Positions 50,145 to 59,700 of a stretch of DNA of 64,000 nucleotides are shown here, piece by piece. Below the pieces are notes generated by a model. That model saw nothing but the letters and a program-made list of their open reading frames with translations, did not search any database and had not been told where the DNA came from. Made by a program: the position numbers and the translations under genes. The DNA comes from Streptomyces sp. DH-12 (GTDB taxonomy: Bacteria > Actinomycetota > Actinomycetes > Streptomycetales > Streptomycetaceae), in NCBI RefSeq assembly GCF_002899455.1, contig NZ_PPFB01000001.1, positions 1,364,001 through 1,428,000 of the forward strand, read 5' to 3'. The first letter of the stretch is position 1; every line of letters starts with the position of its first letter.

Positions 50145-51077
50145 TCAGCTCAGCGCCGGTTCGTCCAGCGTCAGGGTGCCCGCGTCCGCGTCCAGTTCGG
50201 CCGCGACGCCGAACGGCAGCGTCAGCGCGTCGTCGCCGTGGCCGAACCCGAACTGCTCGGCGACCGGCACCCCGAGCCCGCCGAGCCGGTCGGCGAGCAG
50301 TGCCCGCACCTCGTCGTACGGGCCGCACTCCGCCCAGGAGCCCAGCAGTATCCCGGCGACGCCGTCGAGCATCCCGGCGCGCAGCAGCTGGGTGAGGCAG
50401 CGGTCGAGGCGGTAGGTCTCCTCCCCCACGTCCTCCAGGCACAGCAGTCCGCCGCGCGCGGAGGCGCGGGTGTGCGGGGTGCCGATGCCGCCGGCGATCA
50501 GGGAGAGGCAGCCGCCGAGCGTCACCCCGCGGGCCCGCCCCGGCACCAGCGCGGTGCCGTCGGAGCGGATCGTGCGGACCGTCTCGGGGGCGAGGAGGGT
50601 GGCCCGCAGGTGTTCCTGGGCGCGGGCGCTCTTGATGAAGTCGGCGCCCGCGGCCATCGGCCCGTGCAGGGTGACCAGGCCGAGCCGGACCGCGAACGCC
50701 TCGTGCAGGGTGGTGATGTCGCTGAACCCGACGAACGCCTTGGGCCCGGCGGCCCGCATCGCCTCCCAGTCGAGGGCGTCGACCATGCGCTGCGCCCCGT
50801 AGCCGCCGCGTGCGCAGATCACCGCGTCGACGGCCGGGTCGCACCAGGCGTTCTGCAGGTCGGCGGCGCGGTCGGCGTCGGTGCCGGCGAGGTAGCCGAA
50901 CTCGCCGTGCCGGTCGAGGACGTGCGGGGCGGCCACGGGGTCGAGACCCCAGCCGCGCAGCACGTCGAGCCCGGCCGCGAGCCGCTCCTCGGGGATGGGG
51001 CCGCTGGGGGCGACCACGGCCACCCGGGCGCCGGGGGCGAGGCGGGGCGGCCGCCGCAGCGGGGCGAGCGCGCTCAC
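50145..51077 (-). CDS. LD-carboxypeptidase (peptidase S66, murein tetrapeptide carboxypeptidase)
   Basis: A 310-residue cytosolic enzyme that removes the terminal D-Ala from murein tetrapeptides during cell-wall recycling. The catalytic triad is visible: Ser119 in FVGFSDITTLHEAF, Glu215 in GGLLCLEDVGEE and His280 in EQFGFGHGDD. The oxyanion region ARGGYGAQRMVD is intact. The GTG at 51077 overlaps the S9 peptidase stop (GTGA), so it is the last gene of a four-peptidase operon. In actinobacteria some S66 members instead confer microcin C-type immunity; the context favours peptide salvage. Confidence 0.92.
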   Translation of the reverse strand: MSALAPLRRPPRLAPGARVAVVAPSGPIPEERLAAGLDVLRGWGLDPVAAPHVLDRHGEFGYLAGTDADRAADLQNAWCDPAVDAVICARGGYGAQRMVDALDWEAMRAAGPKAFVGFSDITTLHEAFAVRLGLVTLHGPMAAGADFIKSARAQEHLRATLLAPETVRTIRSDGTALVPGRARGVTLGGCLSLIAGGIGTPHTRASARGGLLCLEDVGEETYRLDRCLTQLLRAGMLDGVAGILLGSWAECGPYDEVRALLADRLGGLGVPVAEQFGFGHGDDALTLPFGVAAELDADAGTLTLDEPALS

Positions 51078-53038
51078 GGCTCCAGCTCCAGGACCGGGAC
51101 GCTGGGCGCCTTCAGCCCGAACACCTGCGCGTACAGGGACAGCTCGGCCTCCAGGGCGCGCACCATGGTCTCCGCCCGGCGGAAGCCGTGGCCCTCGCCC
51201 TCGAAGGCGAGGTAGGCGTGCGGCACGCCCCGGCCGGCCAGCCGGTCGAGGAACCGCTCGCACTGCACGGGCGGACAGATCACGTCGTCCAGCCCCTGGA
51301 GCAGCAGGAAGGGCACGCCGAGCCGGTCGGCGTGGGTGACGGGCGAGCGCTCCTCGTACCGCTCGGGCACCTCGGCGCGCGGGCCGATCAGGGTCTCCAG
51401 GTACTGCGATTCGAAGTCGTGGGTCTCCCCCGTGCCCCAGCCCGTGAGGTCGAGGACCGGGTAGATGATCGTGCCGCAGGCGTAGACGTCGGTGGTGGTG
51501 AGCGAGGCGGCGGTGGTCCAGCCGCCGGCGCTGCCGCCGCGGACGGCGAGCCGGTTCCGGTCGGCGGTGCCCTCCTCGGCGAGGGCCAGCGCAACGGCGG
51601 CGCAGTCCTCGACGTCGACCACGCCCCACCGGCCGCGCAGCCGGTTGCGGTAGGCGCGGCCGTAGCCGGTGGAGCCGCCGTAGTTGACCTCGGCGACGCC
51701 GATGCCGCGCGAGGTGAAGTAGGCGATCTCCAGGTCGAGCACCAGGGGCACCCGGCCGGTGGGGCCGCCGTGCGCCCAGATCACGTAGGGGGGCAGCGCG
51801 TCGGCGGGGCCGGCGCAGTCCGGGTTGCGCGGCGGGTAGACCTGGGCGTGGATCTCCCGGCCGTCGGGCCCGGTGAAGGTGCGGACCTCGGGCTCCGGGT
51901 AGTAGGCGGGGTCCACGGCGTCGCGGTGGGCGGCGCCGATCACGCGGGCCCGGCCGGTGCGGGTGTCCAGCTCCACCACCTCGTGGGAGCTGCGCGGTCC
52001 GGCGCCGACGGCGACGACCCGCTCGCCGAGCGCGGCGAGGGTGGGGCCGAACTCGCTCCACGGGCCGACGGCGTCGACGACCTCACAGGTCTCCGGGTCG
52101 AGCACGCCGAGCCGCTGGGCGCCCTTGCCGTGCAGGACGGCGATCAGCCCGCCGTCCAGCGGGGCGAACCAGCGCAGGCCCAGCTTCCACAGCGGCCCGC
52201 CGAACTCCTCCGGGCGCGGGCAGACCGGCTCCCCGTCCCGGTAGAGGTTCCACCAGCCGGTGCGGTCGCTCGCGTACAGCAGGCGGTTGTCGTGGGTCCA
52301 GTCGGCCTGGGGGACGGACTCCTCGGGCCCGCCGGCCACGGTGCGGGCGCCGGTGAGGGTGCCGTCGGCGCGGACGTCGGCGACGATCAGCTCGGTGCCG
52401 TCCCACGGCATGCGGGGGTGGTCCCAGCCGATCCAGGCCGCGCGCGTCCCGTCGGGCGACAGCCTGGGCCCGGTGACGAAGCGGTGCCGCTCCCCGGTCA
52501 GTTCCCGCACCGCGCCCCGGTCGTCGGCGGCCGATCCGTCGAGCGGCACGGCGGCGAGCACCCGGCGCACGTCGCTCGGGCCGTCGCCGGTGAACTCCTC
52601 CAGGACGCACCACACCTCGCCGCGCTCCGGCAGCACGGTGGGCTCGGCCCAGCGCAGTCCCAGTCCGACCGGCGACACCGGTGTGAGCGGGCGCGGTTCG
52701 CCGCCCGGCTCCCAGCGGTAGAGGCGCTGGTCGGGGAAGTGCGCGAACACCACGACCGGGACGCCGTCGCGCACGGCGCCGGCCCAGGGGCGGCCGCCGT
52801 ACTCGATGACGCGGCTGCGCACGTTCCACGGCGCGGGCAGGACGGACTCCTCGGTGCCGTCCGCGTGCCGCCGCACCAGGGTGCGCCGGCCCGCCTCGGC
52901 GGGCCGGGGCTCGGTCCACCACACCTCGTCCCCGACGAAGTCCGCGAACTCGGGGCTGCCGTCGTGGGCCGCGGCCGTCGCCGCGTCGACCGGCGAGGGC
53001 CACTCGCCGTACGCCAGGGTCTGCACTGTCTCCCCCAC
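51074..53038 (-). CDS. Prolyl oligopeptidase-family serine peptidase (S9, acylaminoacyl-peptidase-like)
   Basis: A 654-residue peptidase. An N-terminal beta-propeller covers about 25-385 (GPRLSPDGTRAAWIGWDHP, YASDRTGWWNLYRD). The C-terminal alpha/beta-hydrolase has YVIWAHGGPTGRV, NYGGSTGYGRAYRNRLRGRW, the nucleophile LAVRGGSAGGWTTAASL, Asp in FLLLQGLDDVICPP and His in FEGEGHGFRRAE. It cleaves short peptides. No signal peptide, so intracellular. The GTG at 53038 is 4 nt after the M20 stop; a GTG at 53026 is an alternative start. Confidence 0.92.
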   Translation of the reverse strand: MGETVQTLAYGEWPSPVDAATAAAHDGSPEFADFVGDEVWWTEPRPAEAGRRTLVRRHADGTEESVLPAPWNVRSRVIEYGGRPWAGAVRDGVPVVVFAHFPDQRLYRWEPGGEPRPLTPVSPVGLGLRWAEPTVLPERGEVWCVLEEFTGDGPSDVRRVLAAVPLDGSAADDRGAVRELTGERHRFVTGPRLSPDGTRAAWIGWDHPRMPWDGTELIVADVRADGTLTGARTVAGGPEESVPQADWTHDNRLLYASDRTGWWNLYRDGEPVCPRPEEFGGPLWKLGLRWFAPLDGGLIAVLHGKGAQRLGVLDPETCEVVDAVGPWSEFGPTLAALGERVVAVGAGPRSSHEVVELDTRTGRARVIGAAHRDAVDPAYYPEPEVRTFTGPDGREIHAQVYPPRNPDCAGPADALPPYVIWAHGGPTGRVPLVLDLEIAYFTSRGIGVAEVNYGGSTGYGRAYRNRLRGRWGVVDVEDCAAVALALAEEGTADRNRLAVRGGSAGGWTTAASLTTTDVYACGTIIYPVLDLTGWGTGETHDFESQYLETLIGPRAEVPERYEERSPVTHADRLGVPFLLLQGLDDVICPPVQCERFLDRLAGRGVPHAYLAFEGEGHGFRRAETMVRALEAELSLYAQVFGLKAPSVPVLELEP

Positions 53039-53042
53039 TCGC

Positions 53043-54347
53043 TCAGGCCGACCGCAGGAACCGGTCGAGCACCTGGACACCGAACCGCAGCGCCTCGACC
53101 GGGACGCGCTCGTCCACCCCGTGGAAGAGGGCCTGGTAGTCGAAGCCCTCGGGCAGCTTCAGCGGCGCGAAGCCGTAGCCGGTGATGCCGAGGCGGGCGA
53201 ACTGCTTGGCGTCCGTGCCGCCGGACATGCAGTACGGCACCGTGTACGCCTCGGGCGCGAACGCCTGGACGGCCTCCCGCATGCGGGCGAACGTCGGCGA
53301 GTCCACCGGCGCCTGGAGGGCGATCTCGTGGTGGACGAACTCCCAGTCGACGTCCGGGCCGGTGAGCCGGTCCATGGTGGCCCGGAACTCCTCCTCGGTG
53401 TCCGGCAGGAACCGCCCGTCGACGTGCGCGACGGCCTCGCCCGGGATCACGTTGACCTTGTAGCCCGCGTCGAGCATGGTCGGGTTGCTGCTGTTGCGGA
53501 CGGTGGCCTCGACGAGCTTGGCCGCCCCGCCGAGCTTGTCCAGCACGGCGTCCACGTCGGACAGGTCGGTGTCGATGCCGTACACGGCGGCGATCTCGGT
53601 CAGCGCGGCGCGCACCGTCGGGGTGAGCCGCAGCGGCCACTCGTGCTCGCCGATGCGGGTGAGGGCGGCGGCGAGGCGGGTGACCGCGTTCTCCCGGTTG
53701 ACCTTGGAGCCGTGTCCGGCCCGGCCGCGGGCGGTGAGCCGCATCCAGCCGGTGCCGCGCTCGCCGGCCCCGATCGGGTAGAACTGCCGGCCCTGGCCGT
53801 CGTGGAAGGTGTACGCGCCGGACTCGCTGACGCCCTCGGTGCAGCCCTCGAAGAGGTGCGGGTGCCGGTCGGCGAGGAATCCCGCGCCGTCCTCGGCGCT
53901 GGCCTCCTCGTCGGCGGTGAACGCGATGACGACGTCCCGGCGGGGCCGCACGCCCTCGCGCGCCCAGGACCGCACCACGGACAGGATCATCGCGTCCATG
54001 TTCTTCATGTCGACGGCGCCGCGTCCCCAGACCACGCCGTCGCGGATCTCCCCGGAGAAGGGGTGCACGCTCCAGTCGGCGGGCTCGGCCGGGACGACGT
54101 CCAGGTGGCCGTGGAGCAGCAGCGCGTCGGCCGACGGGTCGGTGCCCTCCAGCCGCGCCACGACGTTGGTCCGGCCCGGGGTGCGCTCCAGCAGGACCGG
54201 CTCCAGGCCGGCCTCGGCGAGCCGCGCCGCCGCGTACTCGGCGGCGGGGCGTTCCTGGCAGTCGCCCCCGCCCCGGTTCGTCGTGTCGATCCTGATGAGG
54301 TCGGACGTGAAGGTCACGACCTCGTCCAGGGCGAGCTGGTCAGCCAT
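53043..54347 (-). CDS. M20-family dinuclear-zinc peptidase
   Basis: A 434-residue cytosolic metallopeptidase of the ArgE/DapE/CPG2 type. Metal ligands: LLLHGHLDVVPA (His, Asp), VWGRGAVDMKNMDA (bridging Asp), VIAFTADEEASAEDGAGF (catalytic Glu and ligand), and the last His in QALFHGVDERVP. The dimerisation domain is inserted about 205-320 (TARGRAGHGSKVNRENAVTR). Substrates are probably dipeptides or N-acyl amino acids. It overlaps the M55 gene by 8 bp and runs 4 bp before the S9 gene. Confidence 0.92.
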   Translation of the reverse strand: MADQLALDEVVTFTSDLIRIDTTNRGGGDCQERPAAEYAAARLAEAGLEPVLLERTPGRTNVVARLEGTDPSADALLLHGHLDVVPAEPADWSVHPFSGEIRDGVVWGRGAVDMKNMDAMILSVVRSWAREGVRPRRDVVIAFTADEEASAEDGAGFLADRHPHLFEGCTEGVSESGAYTFHDGQGRQFYPIGAGERGTGWMRLTARGRAGHGSKVNRENAVTRLAAALTRIGEHEWPLRLTPTVRAALTEIAAVYGIDTDLSDVDAVLDKLGGAAKLVEATVRNSSNPTMLDAGYKVNVIPGEAVAHVDGRFLPDTEEEFRATMDRLTGPDVDWEFVHHEIALQAPVDSPTFARMREAVQAFAPEAYTVPYCMSGGTDAKQFARLGITGYGFAPLKLPEGFDYQALFHGVDERVPVEALRFGVQVLDRFLRSA

Positions 54348-55173
54348 ACTGCTCCTCCACCGCGGCCGAGGCGATCGTGGTGACCGCCTTGAATGTGCGG
54401 ATCGCGTCGTACATGGTCTCGCTGGTGTAGATCACCTTGCGCTCGCCGCCGCGGGTCACGCCCGGCACGACGGTGACGGAGGTGGCCAGGTGCTCGGCGT
54501 CGAACTCCACCGCCACGGTGAAGGGTCCGCCCCGGACCGGCTCCCGGCGCACCGCCAGCGCGGCCGCCTCCTTGGCCGCCGCGTGGATGTCGGCCGCCGT
54601 CCGGGAAGGAGTGCGGCACACGGCGGCGTACCGCGAGACGTGGTCCTTCACGGCGACCTTCAGCGCCTCGGGCGCGTAGCCGAGGGCGTCCTCGCAGGCC
54701 ACGTCGTCGCCGGTGACGAGGATCACCGGGACGCCGTACTCGGCGGCCACGTGCGCGTTGAGCAGGCCCTCGCTGGCCCGGACGTCGTTGAGCCAGACGC
54801 CGGTGATGGAGTTGGCGAGGAAGGTGTGCGCGAGGACGCCCTCCATGCCGGCCCCCGCGTGGTAGCCGACGAAGGCGACGCCGTCGACGTCGCCGCGCTG
54901 CACGCCCTCGACCATGGACAGCGCCTTGTGCCGGCCGGTGAGCATCTCGGCGCGCTCGTCGAGCCGCTCCAGCAGCAGGTTGCGCATGGTCCAGTGGGCC
55001 TCGTTGATCAGCACCTCGTCGGCGCCTCCGTCGAAGAAGCCCCGCACGGCGGCGTCCACGTCCGAGGTGAACATCGACCGGCACCGCTCCCACTGGGGCG
55101 TCCCCGGCAGGACGTCGGCCGGCCAGGTGACACCGGTGGCGCCCTCCATGTCGGCGCTGATGAGGATCTTCAT
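54340..55173 (-). CDS. dppA: D-aminopeptidase DppA-type (peptidase M55)
   Basis: A 277-residue zinc D-aminopeptidase. The fingerprint matches B. subtilis DppA by position: Asp8 and Glu10 in LISADMEGATGV, His60 in INEAHWTMRNLL, His105 in FVGYHAGAGMEG and Glu135 in DVRASEGLLNAH. DppA releases N-terminal D-residues such as D-Ala from D-Ala-D-Ala or wall peptides. It opens the M55-M20-S9-S66 operon. The ATG at 55173 has no ribosome site; a TAGCGT -10 ends 7 nt before it, pointing to a leaderless mRNA. A DasR-like site lies 55 bp upstream. Confidence 0.93.
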   Translation of the reverse strand: MKILISADMEGATGVTWPADVLPGTPQWERCRSMFTSDVDAAVRGFFDGGADEVLINEAHWTMRNLLLERLDERAEMLTGRHKALSMVEGVQRGDVDGVAFVGYHAGAGMEGVLAHTFLANSITGVWLNDVRASEGLLNAHVAAEYGVPVILVTGDDVACEDALGYAPEALKVAVKDHVSRYAAVCRTPSRTAADIHAAAKEAAALAVRREPVRGGPFTVAVEFDAEHLATSVTVVPGVTRGGERKVIYTSETMYDAIRTFKAVTTIASAAVEEQYG

Positions 55174-55180
55174 GCGGCAC

Positions 55181-55186
55181 ACGCTA
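55181..55186 (-). promoter_or_regulatory. Putative -10 element giving a leaderless dppA mRNA
   Basis: TAGCGT on the reverse strand, 7 nt before the dppA ATG. Transcription would begin at or next to the A of the start codon, in line with the missing ribosome site. Confidence 0.45.
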
Positions 55187-55227
55187 CGTGGTCCCGCACC
55201 GGTCCGGCCACCCTGTGGATGACTCTC

Positions 55228-55243
55228 ACCGGTCCAGACCACT
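55228..55243 (-). promoter_or_regulatory. DasR-like (dre) operator upstream of the peptidase operon
   Basis: ACCGGTCCAGACCACT on the plus strand matches 14 of 16 positions of the DasR element ACTGGTCTAGACCACT. It is centred about 62 bp upstream of the dppA start. DasR is the GntR-family GlcNAc regulator of Streptomyces, released by phosphorylated amino sugars. Confidence 0.58.
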
Positions 55244-55348
55244 GACGCCCCATCCGGTCCGGGGTCCGCGCCTTCGACCTGCGCGGATGCCCGGCCGGTC
55301 CTACCGTGAACGGGGACGAACGCCCGTCACGGAGCACAGGAGCGTCGC

Positions 55349-56242
55349 ATGCACGGCACCCGGAACCCGCTGGACGGAAGGACCGCCGTCGTCACCGGAG
55401 CGGCACGCGGCCTGGGCGCGGCACTGGCCCGGGAGCTGTCCGCACGCGGCATGAAGGTGGCGCTGCTCGGGCGGGAGGAGCGGACGCTGCGGCAGGTGCG
55501 GGACCGACTGCCCGGCGAGGGCGGCTGCTGGGAGGTCGACGTCACGGACGACCAGGGCCTGGCGGAGACCGGCGCGGAGGTCCGGGCACGCCTCGGGCCG
55601 CCGTCCGTCGTGGTCGCCAACGCGGGAGTGGCCGAGGGCGGGCCGTTCCCCGAGTCCGACCCGGCCGTGTGGCGCCGGGTGATCGAGGTGAACCTGATCG
55701 GCAGCGCGGCCACCGCCCGCACGTTCATCGGCGACCTGACCGGCACCGGCGGCTACTTCCTCCAGGTGGCCTCGCTGGCGTCGATCGGCGCGGCGCCGAT
55801 GATGAGCGCGTACTGCGCGTCCAAGGCGGGCGTCGAGGCGTTCGCGCTCTCCCTGCGGGCGGAGGTGGCGCACCGTCACGTGGGCGTGGGCATCGCCTAC
55901 ATCAACTGGACGGACACCGACATGATCCGTGGCGTGGACGAGCACGCGGTGCTGCGCGAGCTGCGCGGCCACATGCCGCCGCCGGCGCGGAAGGTGTACC
56001 CGGTAGAGCACGTGGCGCGGCGGCTGGCGGACGCGGTGCGGCGGCGCCGTCCGTCGGTGTACGTGCCCGGCTGGCTGCGCGCGACCCAGCTGGTGCGGGC
56101 GGCGATGCCGCCGGTGGTGACGGCGCTGTCCCGGCGTGAACTGCCGCGGCTGGCCGCCGCCGAGCCGTTCGAGGCGACGGGCCTGCTGGGCGCGGGCGGC
56201 CTCGCGGACCAGGCCGCGGCCCGAAGCCGCCGGACGCCCTGA
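55349..56242 (+). CDS. Short-chain dehydrogenase/reductase
   Basis: A 297-residue SDR. The cofactor motif is AVVTGAARGLGAALA (TGxxxGxG, residues 13-27), NAG is in VVVANAGVAEG, catalytic Ser in FLQVASLASIGAA and YxxxK in YCASKAGVEAFALS. LLGREERTLRQV after strand 2 suggests NADPH. The C-terminal 70 residues (VYVPGWLRATQLVRAAMPPV) are a longer tail as in SDRs acting on lipids or large substrates. The ATG is preceded by GGAGCGTCGC. Divergent from dppA. Confidence 0.9.
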   Translation: MHGTRNPLDGRTAVVTGAARGLGAALARELSARGMKVALLGREERTLRQVRDRLPGEGGCWEVDVTDDQGLAETGAEVRARLGPPSVVVANAGVAEGGPFPESDPAVWRRVIEVNLIGSAATARTFIGDLTGTGGYFLQVASLASIGAAPMMSAYCASKAGVEAFALSLRAEVAHRHVGVGIAYINWTDTDMIRGVDEHAVLRELRGHMPPPARKVYPVEHVARRLADAVRRRRPSVYVPGWLRATQLVRAAMPPVVTALSRRELPRLAAAEPFEATGLLGAGGLADQAAARSRRTP

Positions 56243-56547
56243 CCGACACGCTCCCCGGACGGCGCACGGTCGGCCCCCGTCCCCTCCGTGCTCCTCAACG
56301 ACGTGTGCGCACACCGCGGTTGACCGTCGTCACATAGGCGCGGGCCACATTGTGGACGGATCTGACGCGGACCACGCTGCCGGACACCGCTCGGCGCACA
56401 GTGATCATCCGTGACGGATCGCGCCGCCGGAGTCGTCCGCCGTCGCACCGAGGGGGACGCGGCGGACGCCGCGGCCGCGGGACGACAGGAGTGGACCGGA
56501 GCCGCGGAGGGGGACGGCTCCGGTCCACCGGTACGGGTGCGGAACGC
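56243..56547. other. 305-bp intergenic region between convergent genes
   Basis: This stretch separates the SDR stop from the MFS stop. It holds the MFS terminator (56491-56528) and a TTGACC sequence at 56318 without a convincing partner. A 37-codon frame on the reverse strand has no ribosome site. Nothing else is recognised. Confidence 0.6.
56491..56528 (-). terminator. Terminator of the MFS transporter gene
   Basis: GTGGACCGGAGCCG (56491-56504) pairs perfectly with 56515-56528 over a 10-nt loop, 19 bp past the MFS stop. Confidence 0.85.
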
Positions 56548-58974
56548 TCAGTCCTCGTGCCCCAGTTGCAGGTCGCGTTCCGTGCGGCCCCCGCCGGCCA
56601 CCTGGAGCACGGTCGCGACCGGCGGGTAACCGGCGGCGATGACCGTGTACTCGCCGGAGGACAGGTCGACGAAGCGGAAGGTGCCGTCGGGTCCGGTGGT
56701 GAGGGTGTCCACGACGTTGCCCGCCGCGTCCAGCAGGGTGACCCGCGCGTCCTCCACCGGCCGTCCGCCGCCCGCCCGCACGGTGCCGCGGAGCACCGCG
56801 CCGCCCGCCAGCTCGACGTCCTGCCGGGTCTCGCGGGCGGCCTGCACGGTGACGGGAAGTGCCGCCGGACGGAAGGCGGGGGCGCTGGCGGCGAGGGTGT
56901 ACTCCCCCGCGACCAGCTCGGTGATGACGTAGCCGCCCTCGCGGCCGCTGCGGGTGCTGGCGACGACCTCGCCGTGCACGTTGGTGAGGGTGACGGCGGC
57001 GTCGCGCACGGGGGTGCCGTCGGCGGTGAGGACACTGCCCGCGAGCCGGCCCGCGCCGCCGAGGACGACGTCGAGCTCGACGGGCCGCTCGCCGACGGTC
57101 ACGGAGACCGCCTGCGGCTGGTGACCGCCCGCGGCGGCGATGAGCACGTACGAGCCGGGTCCGGGGGCGGCCAGCGCGTACCGGCCGTCGGCGCCGCTCG
57201 CGCCGCGTCCGGTCTGCCGTCCCTGGACGTCGATGAGGGTGAGCGCCGCGTGGGGCACGGGGGTGCCGTCGGGGTGCTGGACGGTGCCGCAGACGGGGAT
57301 GCCGCCGCTCTGCGCGCTGCGCGCCTGCGGCACGGGCGCCTCGAACCGCGGTGCTTCCTGGGCCGGGTCGGCGGTGGGGGCGTGGTGGGACACCAGTGGT
57401 TTCTCCTTGAGGAAGAAGGCGATGAGCAGGCCGAGGACGAGCACCGGCACGAGGTAGAGGAAGATGCGCGGCATGGCGTCCGCGTAGGCCTGGACGTAGG
57501 CGTCGCGCAGCTCGGGCGGCAGGGCGTGCACGAGCTCGGGAGTGATCGACTCGGCGTCGGCCGGCGCGCCGGCCGCGTCGGCGGGGAGCCGCTCGGCGAG
57601 CGCGTCGGTGAGCCGGCCGGCGAACAGGGTGCCGAAGACGGCGGCGCCGACGCTGCCGCCGATCTGCCGGAAGTAGTTGTTGGCGCTGGTGGCGGTGCCG
57701 AGGTCCGCGGGGCGGACGGAGTTCTGCACGGCGAGGACGAGGACCGGCATCACCATGCCGATGCCGGCGCCGAGGACGAACATCCAGACGCTGTAGTGCA
57801 GCCGGGGGGTGCCGGTCTCCAGGCGGGACAGCAGCCACATGCCGACGACGGACAGGGCGGAGCCGACGATGGGGTGGCTGCGGTAGCGGCCGGAGCGGCT
57901 GATCATGTGCCCGGAGACGACGGAGGTGCCGACGATGCCGCCCATCATGGGCAGCATCAGCAGGCCCGACTCGGTCGCCGAGGCCCCGTCGACCATCTGG
58001 AGGTAGGTCGGCAGATAGCTGGCGGCGCCGAACAGGGCGACGCCGATGACCAGGCCCACCAGGCCGGTGACGTTGAAGACGGAGTCGCGGAACAGCCGCA
58101 GCGGGATGAGGGGTTCGGCGGCGAAGCGCTCGACGGCCAGGAAGGCGGCGGTGGCCGCGACGGCGCCGGCGGCGAGGCCGAGCACGACACGGGAGTCCCA
58201 GGCGTACTCGGTGCCGCCCCAGCTGGTCAGCAGCACCAGACAGGTGGAGGCGGCGGTCAGCAGCAGGGTGCCGAGCACGTCGAAGCGACGCCGCCCGGCC
58301 GGCTTCGGCAGTTTCAGCACCAGGGCGACGACCACCATGGTGACGAGGCCGAACGGCACGTTGATGTAGAAGCACCAGCGCCAGGACAGGTGGTCGGTGA
58401 AGTAGCCGCCGAGCAGCGGGCCGGCGACCGACGCGAGTCCGAAGGCGGCGCCGATCAGCCCCATGAAGCGGCCGCGCTGCCGGGCGGGCACGATGTCCGC
58501 GATGATCGCCTGGACGCCGATCATCAGGCCGCCCGCGCCGACGCCCTGCACCGCGCGGTAGGCGATGAGCTGGTCCATCGTCGTGGCGCGGCCGGCCAGC
58601 GCGGAGCCGACGACGAAGACCAGGATGGCGAACTGGAAGACGCCCTTGCGGCCGAGCTGGTCGCCGAGCTTGCCGTACACCGGTAGTCCGACGGTGGCGG
58701 TGAGCAGGTAGGCGGTGATCGCCCAGGACATCTTGTCCAGACCGTGCAGCTCGCCGACGATCTTCGGCAGCGCGGTGGCGACGATCATCTGCTCGAGCGC
58801 GGCGAGCAGCAGCGCCAGCATGAGCGCGAGGAAGACGAGCCGGACCCGGGCGGGGCTCAGGGCCGGCCCGGTCCCCGGGGCCGGCGGGTCCCCGGCCGGT
58901 GGCACGGGGGGCGGCGGCCCCCCGGCCGACGGAGCCGTGACCGGCTCGTCCTGCGTCAGAGTGATCCCGCCCAT
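56548..58974 (-). CDS. DHA2/EmrB-type MFS drug exporter fused to three carboxypeptidase-regulatory-like domains
   Basis: An 808-residue membrane protein. Residues about 45-545 form a 14-helix EmrB/QacA major facilitator: [20 protein letters not shown] (motif D1), [20 protein letters not shown] (motif A), [20 protein letters not shown] (antiporter motif C). After the last helix ([20 protein letters not shown]) come three CarboxypepD_reg/Cna-B-like sandwiches of about 80 residues: [40 protein letters not shown] and [20 protein letters not shown]. With 14 helices both ends should face the cytoplasm, an odd place for such domains. The ATG at 58974 follows GGGGAG. No TetR regulator adjoins. Confidence 0.9.
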   Translation of the reverse strand: MGGITLTQDEPVTAPSAGGPPPPVPPAGDPPAPGTGPALSPARVRLVFLALMLALLLAALEQMIVATALPKIVGELHGLDKMSWAITAYLLTATVGLPVYGKLGDQLGRKGVFQFAILVFVVGSALAGRATTMDQLIAYRAVQGVGAGGLMIGVQAIIADIVPARQRGRFMGLIGAAFGLASVAGPLLGGYFTDHLSWRWCFYINVPFGLVTMVVVALVLKLPKPAGRRRFDVLGTLLLTAASTCLVLLTSWGGTEYAWDSRVVLGLAAGAVAATAAFLAVERFAAEPLIPLRLFRDSVFNVTGLVGLVIGVALFGAASYLPTYLQMVDGASATESGLLMLPMMGGIVGTSVVSGHMISRSGRYRSHPIVGSALSVVGMWLLSRLETGTPRLHYSVWMFVLGAGIGMVMPVLVLAVQNSVRPADLGTATSANNYFRQIGGSVGAAVFGTLFAGRLTDALAERLPADAAGAPADAESITPELVHALPPELRDAYVQAYADAMPRIFLYLVPVLVLGLLIAFFLKEKPLVSHHAPTADPAQEAPRFEAPVPQARSAQSGGIPVCGTVQHPDGTPVPHAALTLIDVQGRQTGRGASGADGRYALAAPGPGSYVLIAAAGGHQPQAVSVTVGERPVELDVVLGGAGRLAGSVLTADGTPVRDAAVTLTNVHGEVVASTRSGREGGYVITELVAGEYTLAASAPAFRPAALPVTVQAARETRQDVELAGGAVLRGTVRAGGGRPVEDARVTLLDAAGNVVDTLTTGPDGTFRFVDLSSGEYTVIAAGYPPVATVLQVAGGGRTERDLQLGHED

Positions 58975-59096
58975 GTGCCGCTCCCCTCGTCGCACCGCCG
59001 GCCAATTCCCGCGTGAAAGCGACAACTACGAGCAAGCGCGACGAGTTACGGCACAGAGTCGGTCCGCCGAGAGATCACCCGAACCGGTGACGGAAG

Positions 59097-59129
59097 CGCC
59101 AACTCCATTTCGTATGAACGGAGTTGGCG
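59097..59129 (-). terminator. Inverted repeat after the SRPBCC gene and upstream of the MFS gene
   Basis: CGCCAACTCC (59097-59106) and its complement (59120-59129) flank an AT-rich 13-nt loop. It begins 11 bp past the SRPBCC stop, so termination is the simplest reading; an operator for the MFS gene start 123 bp away is possible. Confidence 0.5.
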
Positions 59130-59139
59130 GCAACCGGAC

Positions 59140-59586
59140 CTACTGCGCCTCGACCTCGCCGGCCAGCCGGGCCAGGACGGCGTCGTGAATACGGGCGAGG
59201 CCCTTGGGGGCGAAGGTGCGCTCGAAGAAGCCGCCGATGCCGCCCGCGCCGTCCCACACGGTGGTCACGACGACCCGGGCGCGGCCCTCGCCGGCCGGGG
59301 TGACCCGCCAGGTGGTGACCATGGAGGAGTTGCGGTCCTTCTCGACCAGCTCGCCGTCGGTGGGCTCGGTGACCTCCAGGAGGCAGTCGCGCACCCGCTT
59401 GCTGGTGGCCTGGAGCTTCCAGTGCACGAGGGTGCCCTCACCGTCGCCGCCCTCGCGGACCTCGTACTCGCTGAACTGCTCGGGCAGCAGCTTGGCGCGG
59501 GTGCCGCTGTAGTCGGCGAGGGCGTCGAACACCGTGTCCGCGTCCGCCGCGACGATCCGCTCCGTAGTGGACTCGACCTGCGCCAT
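59140..59586 (-). CDS. SRPBCC-superfamily (polyketide cyclase-like) protein
   Basis: A 148-residue single START-like ligand-binding domain. It starts TTERIVAADADTVFDALADY, with the family's central strands (WKLQATSKRVRDCLLEVTEP, SSMVTTWRVTPAGEGRARVV) and a long C-terminal helix (PKGLARIHDAVLARLAGEVE). There are no catalytic motifs, so ligand binding or a cyclase-type role is possible. The ATG at 59586 follows GGAGGA; an earlier in-frame start would add 16 residues not typical of the family. Confidence 0.85.
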   Translation of the reverse strand: MAQVESTTERIVAADADTVFDALADYSGTRAKLLPEQFSEYEVREGGDGEGTLVHWKLQATSKRVRDCLLEVTEPTDGELVEKDRNSSMVTTWRVTPAGEGRARVVVTTVWDGAGGIGGFFERTFAPKGLARIHDAVLARLAGEVEAQ

Positions 59587-59700
59587 CGCATTCCTCCAGG
59601 GCTGGGCTCTCCAGGGTCGGGGCAAGCCAACCACCCCCGCGCCCGGCCGCCCAAATCGGGGTTCCGTAACTGACCGAAGATGTCGCTCGCACGATCAAGG

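Noticed and set aside
56295..56408. A 37-codon basic peptide frame on the reverse strand between the SDR and MFS genes
   Set aside because: It has no ribosome site and a mixed third-position GC that does not match neighbouring genes.
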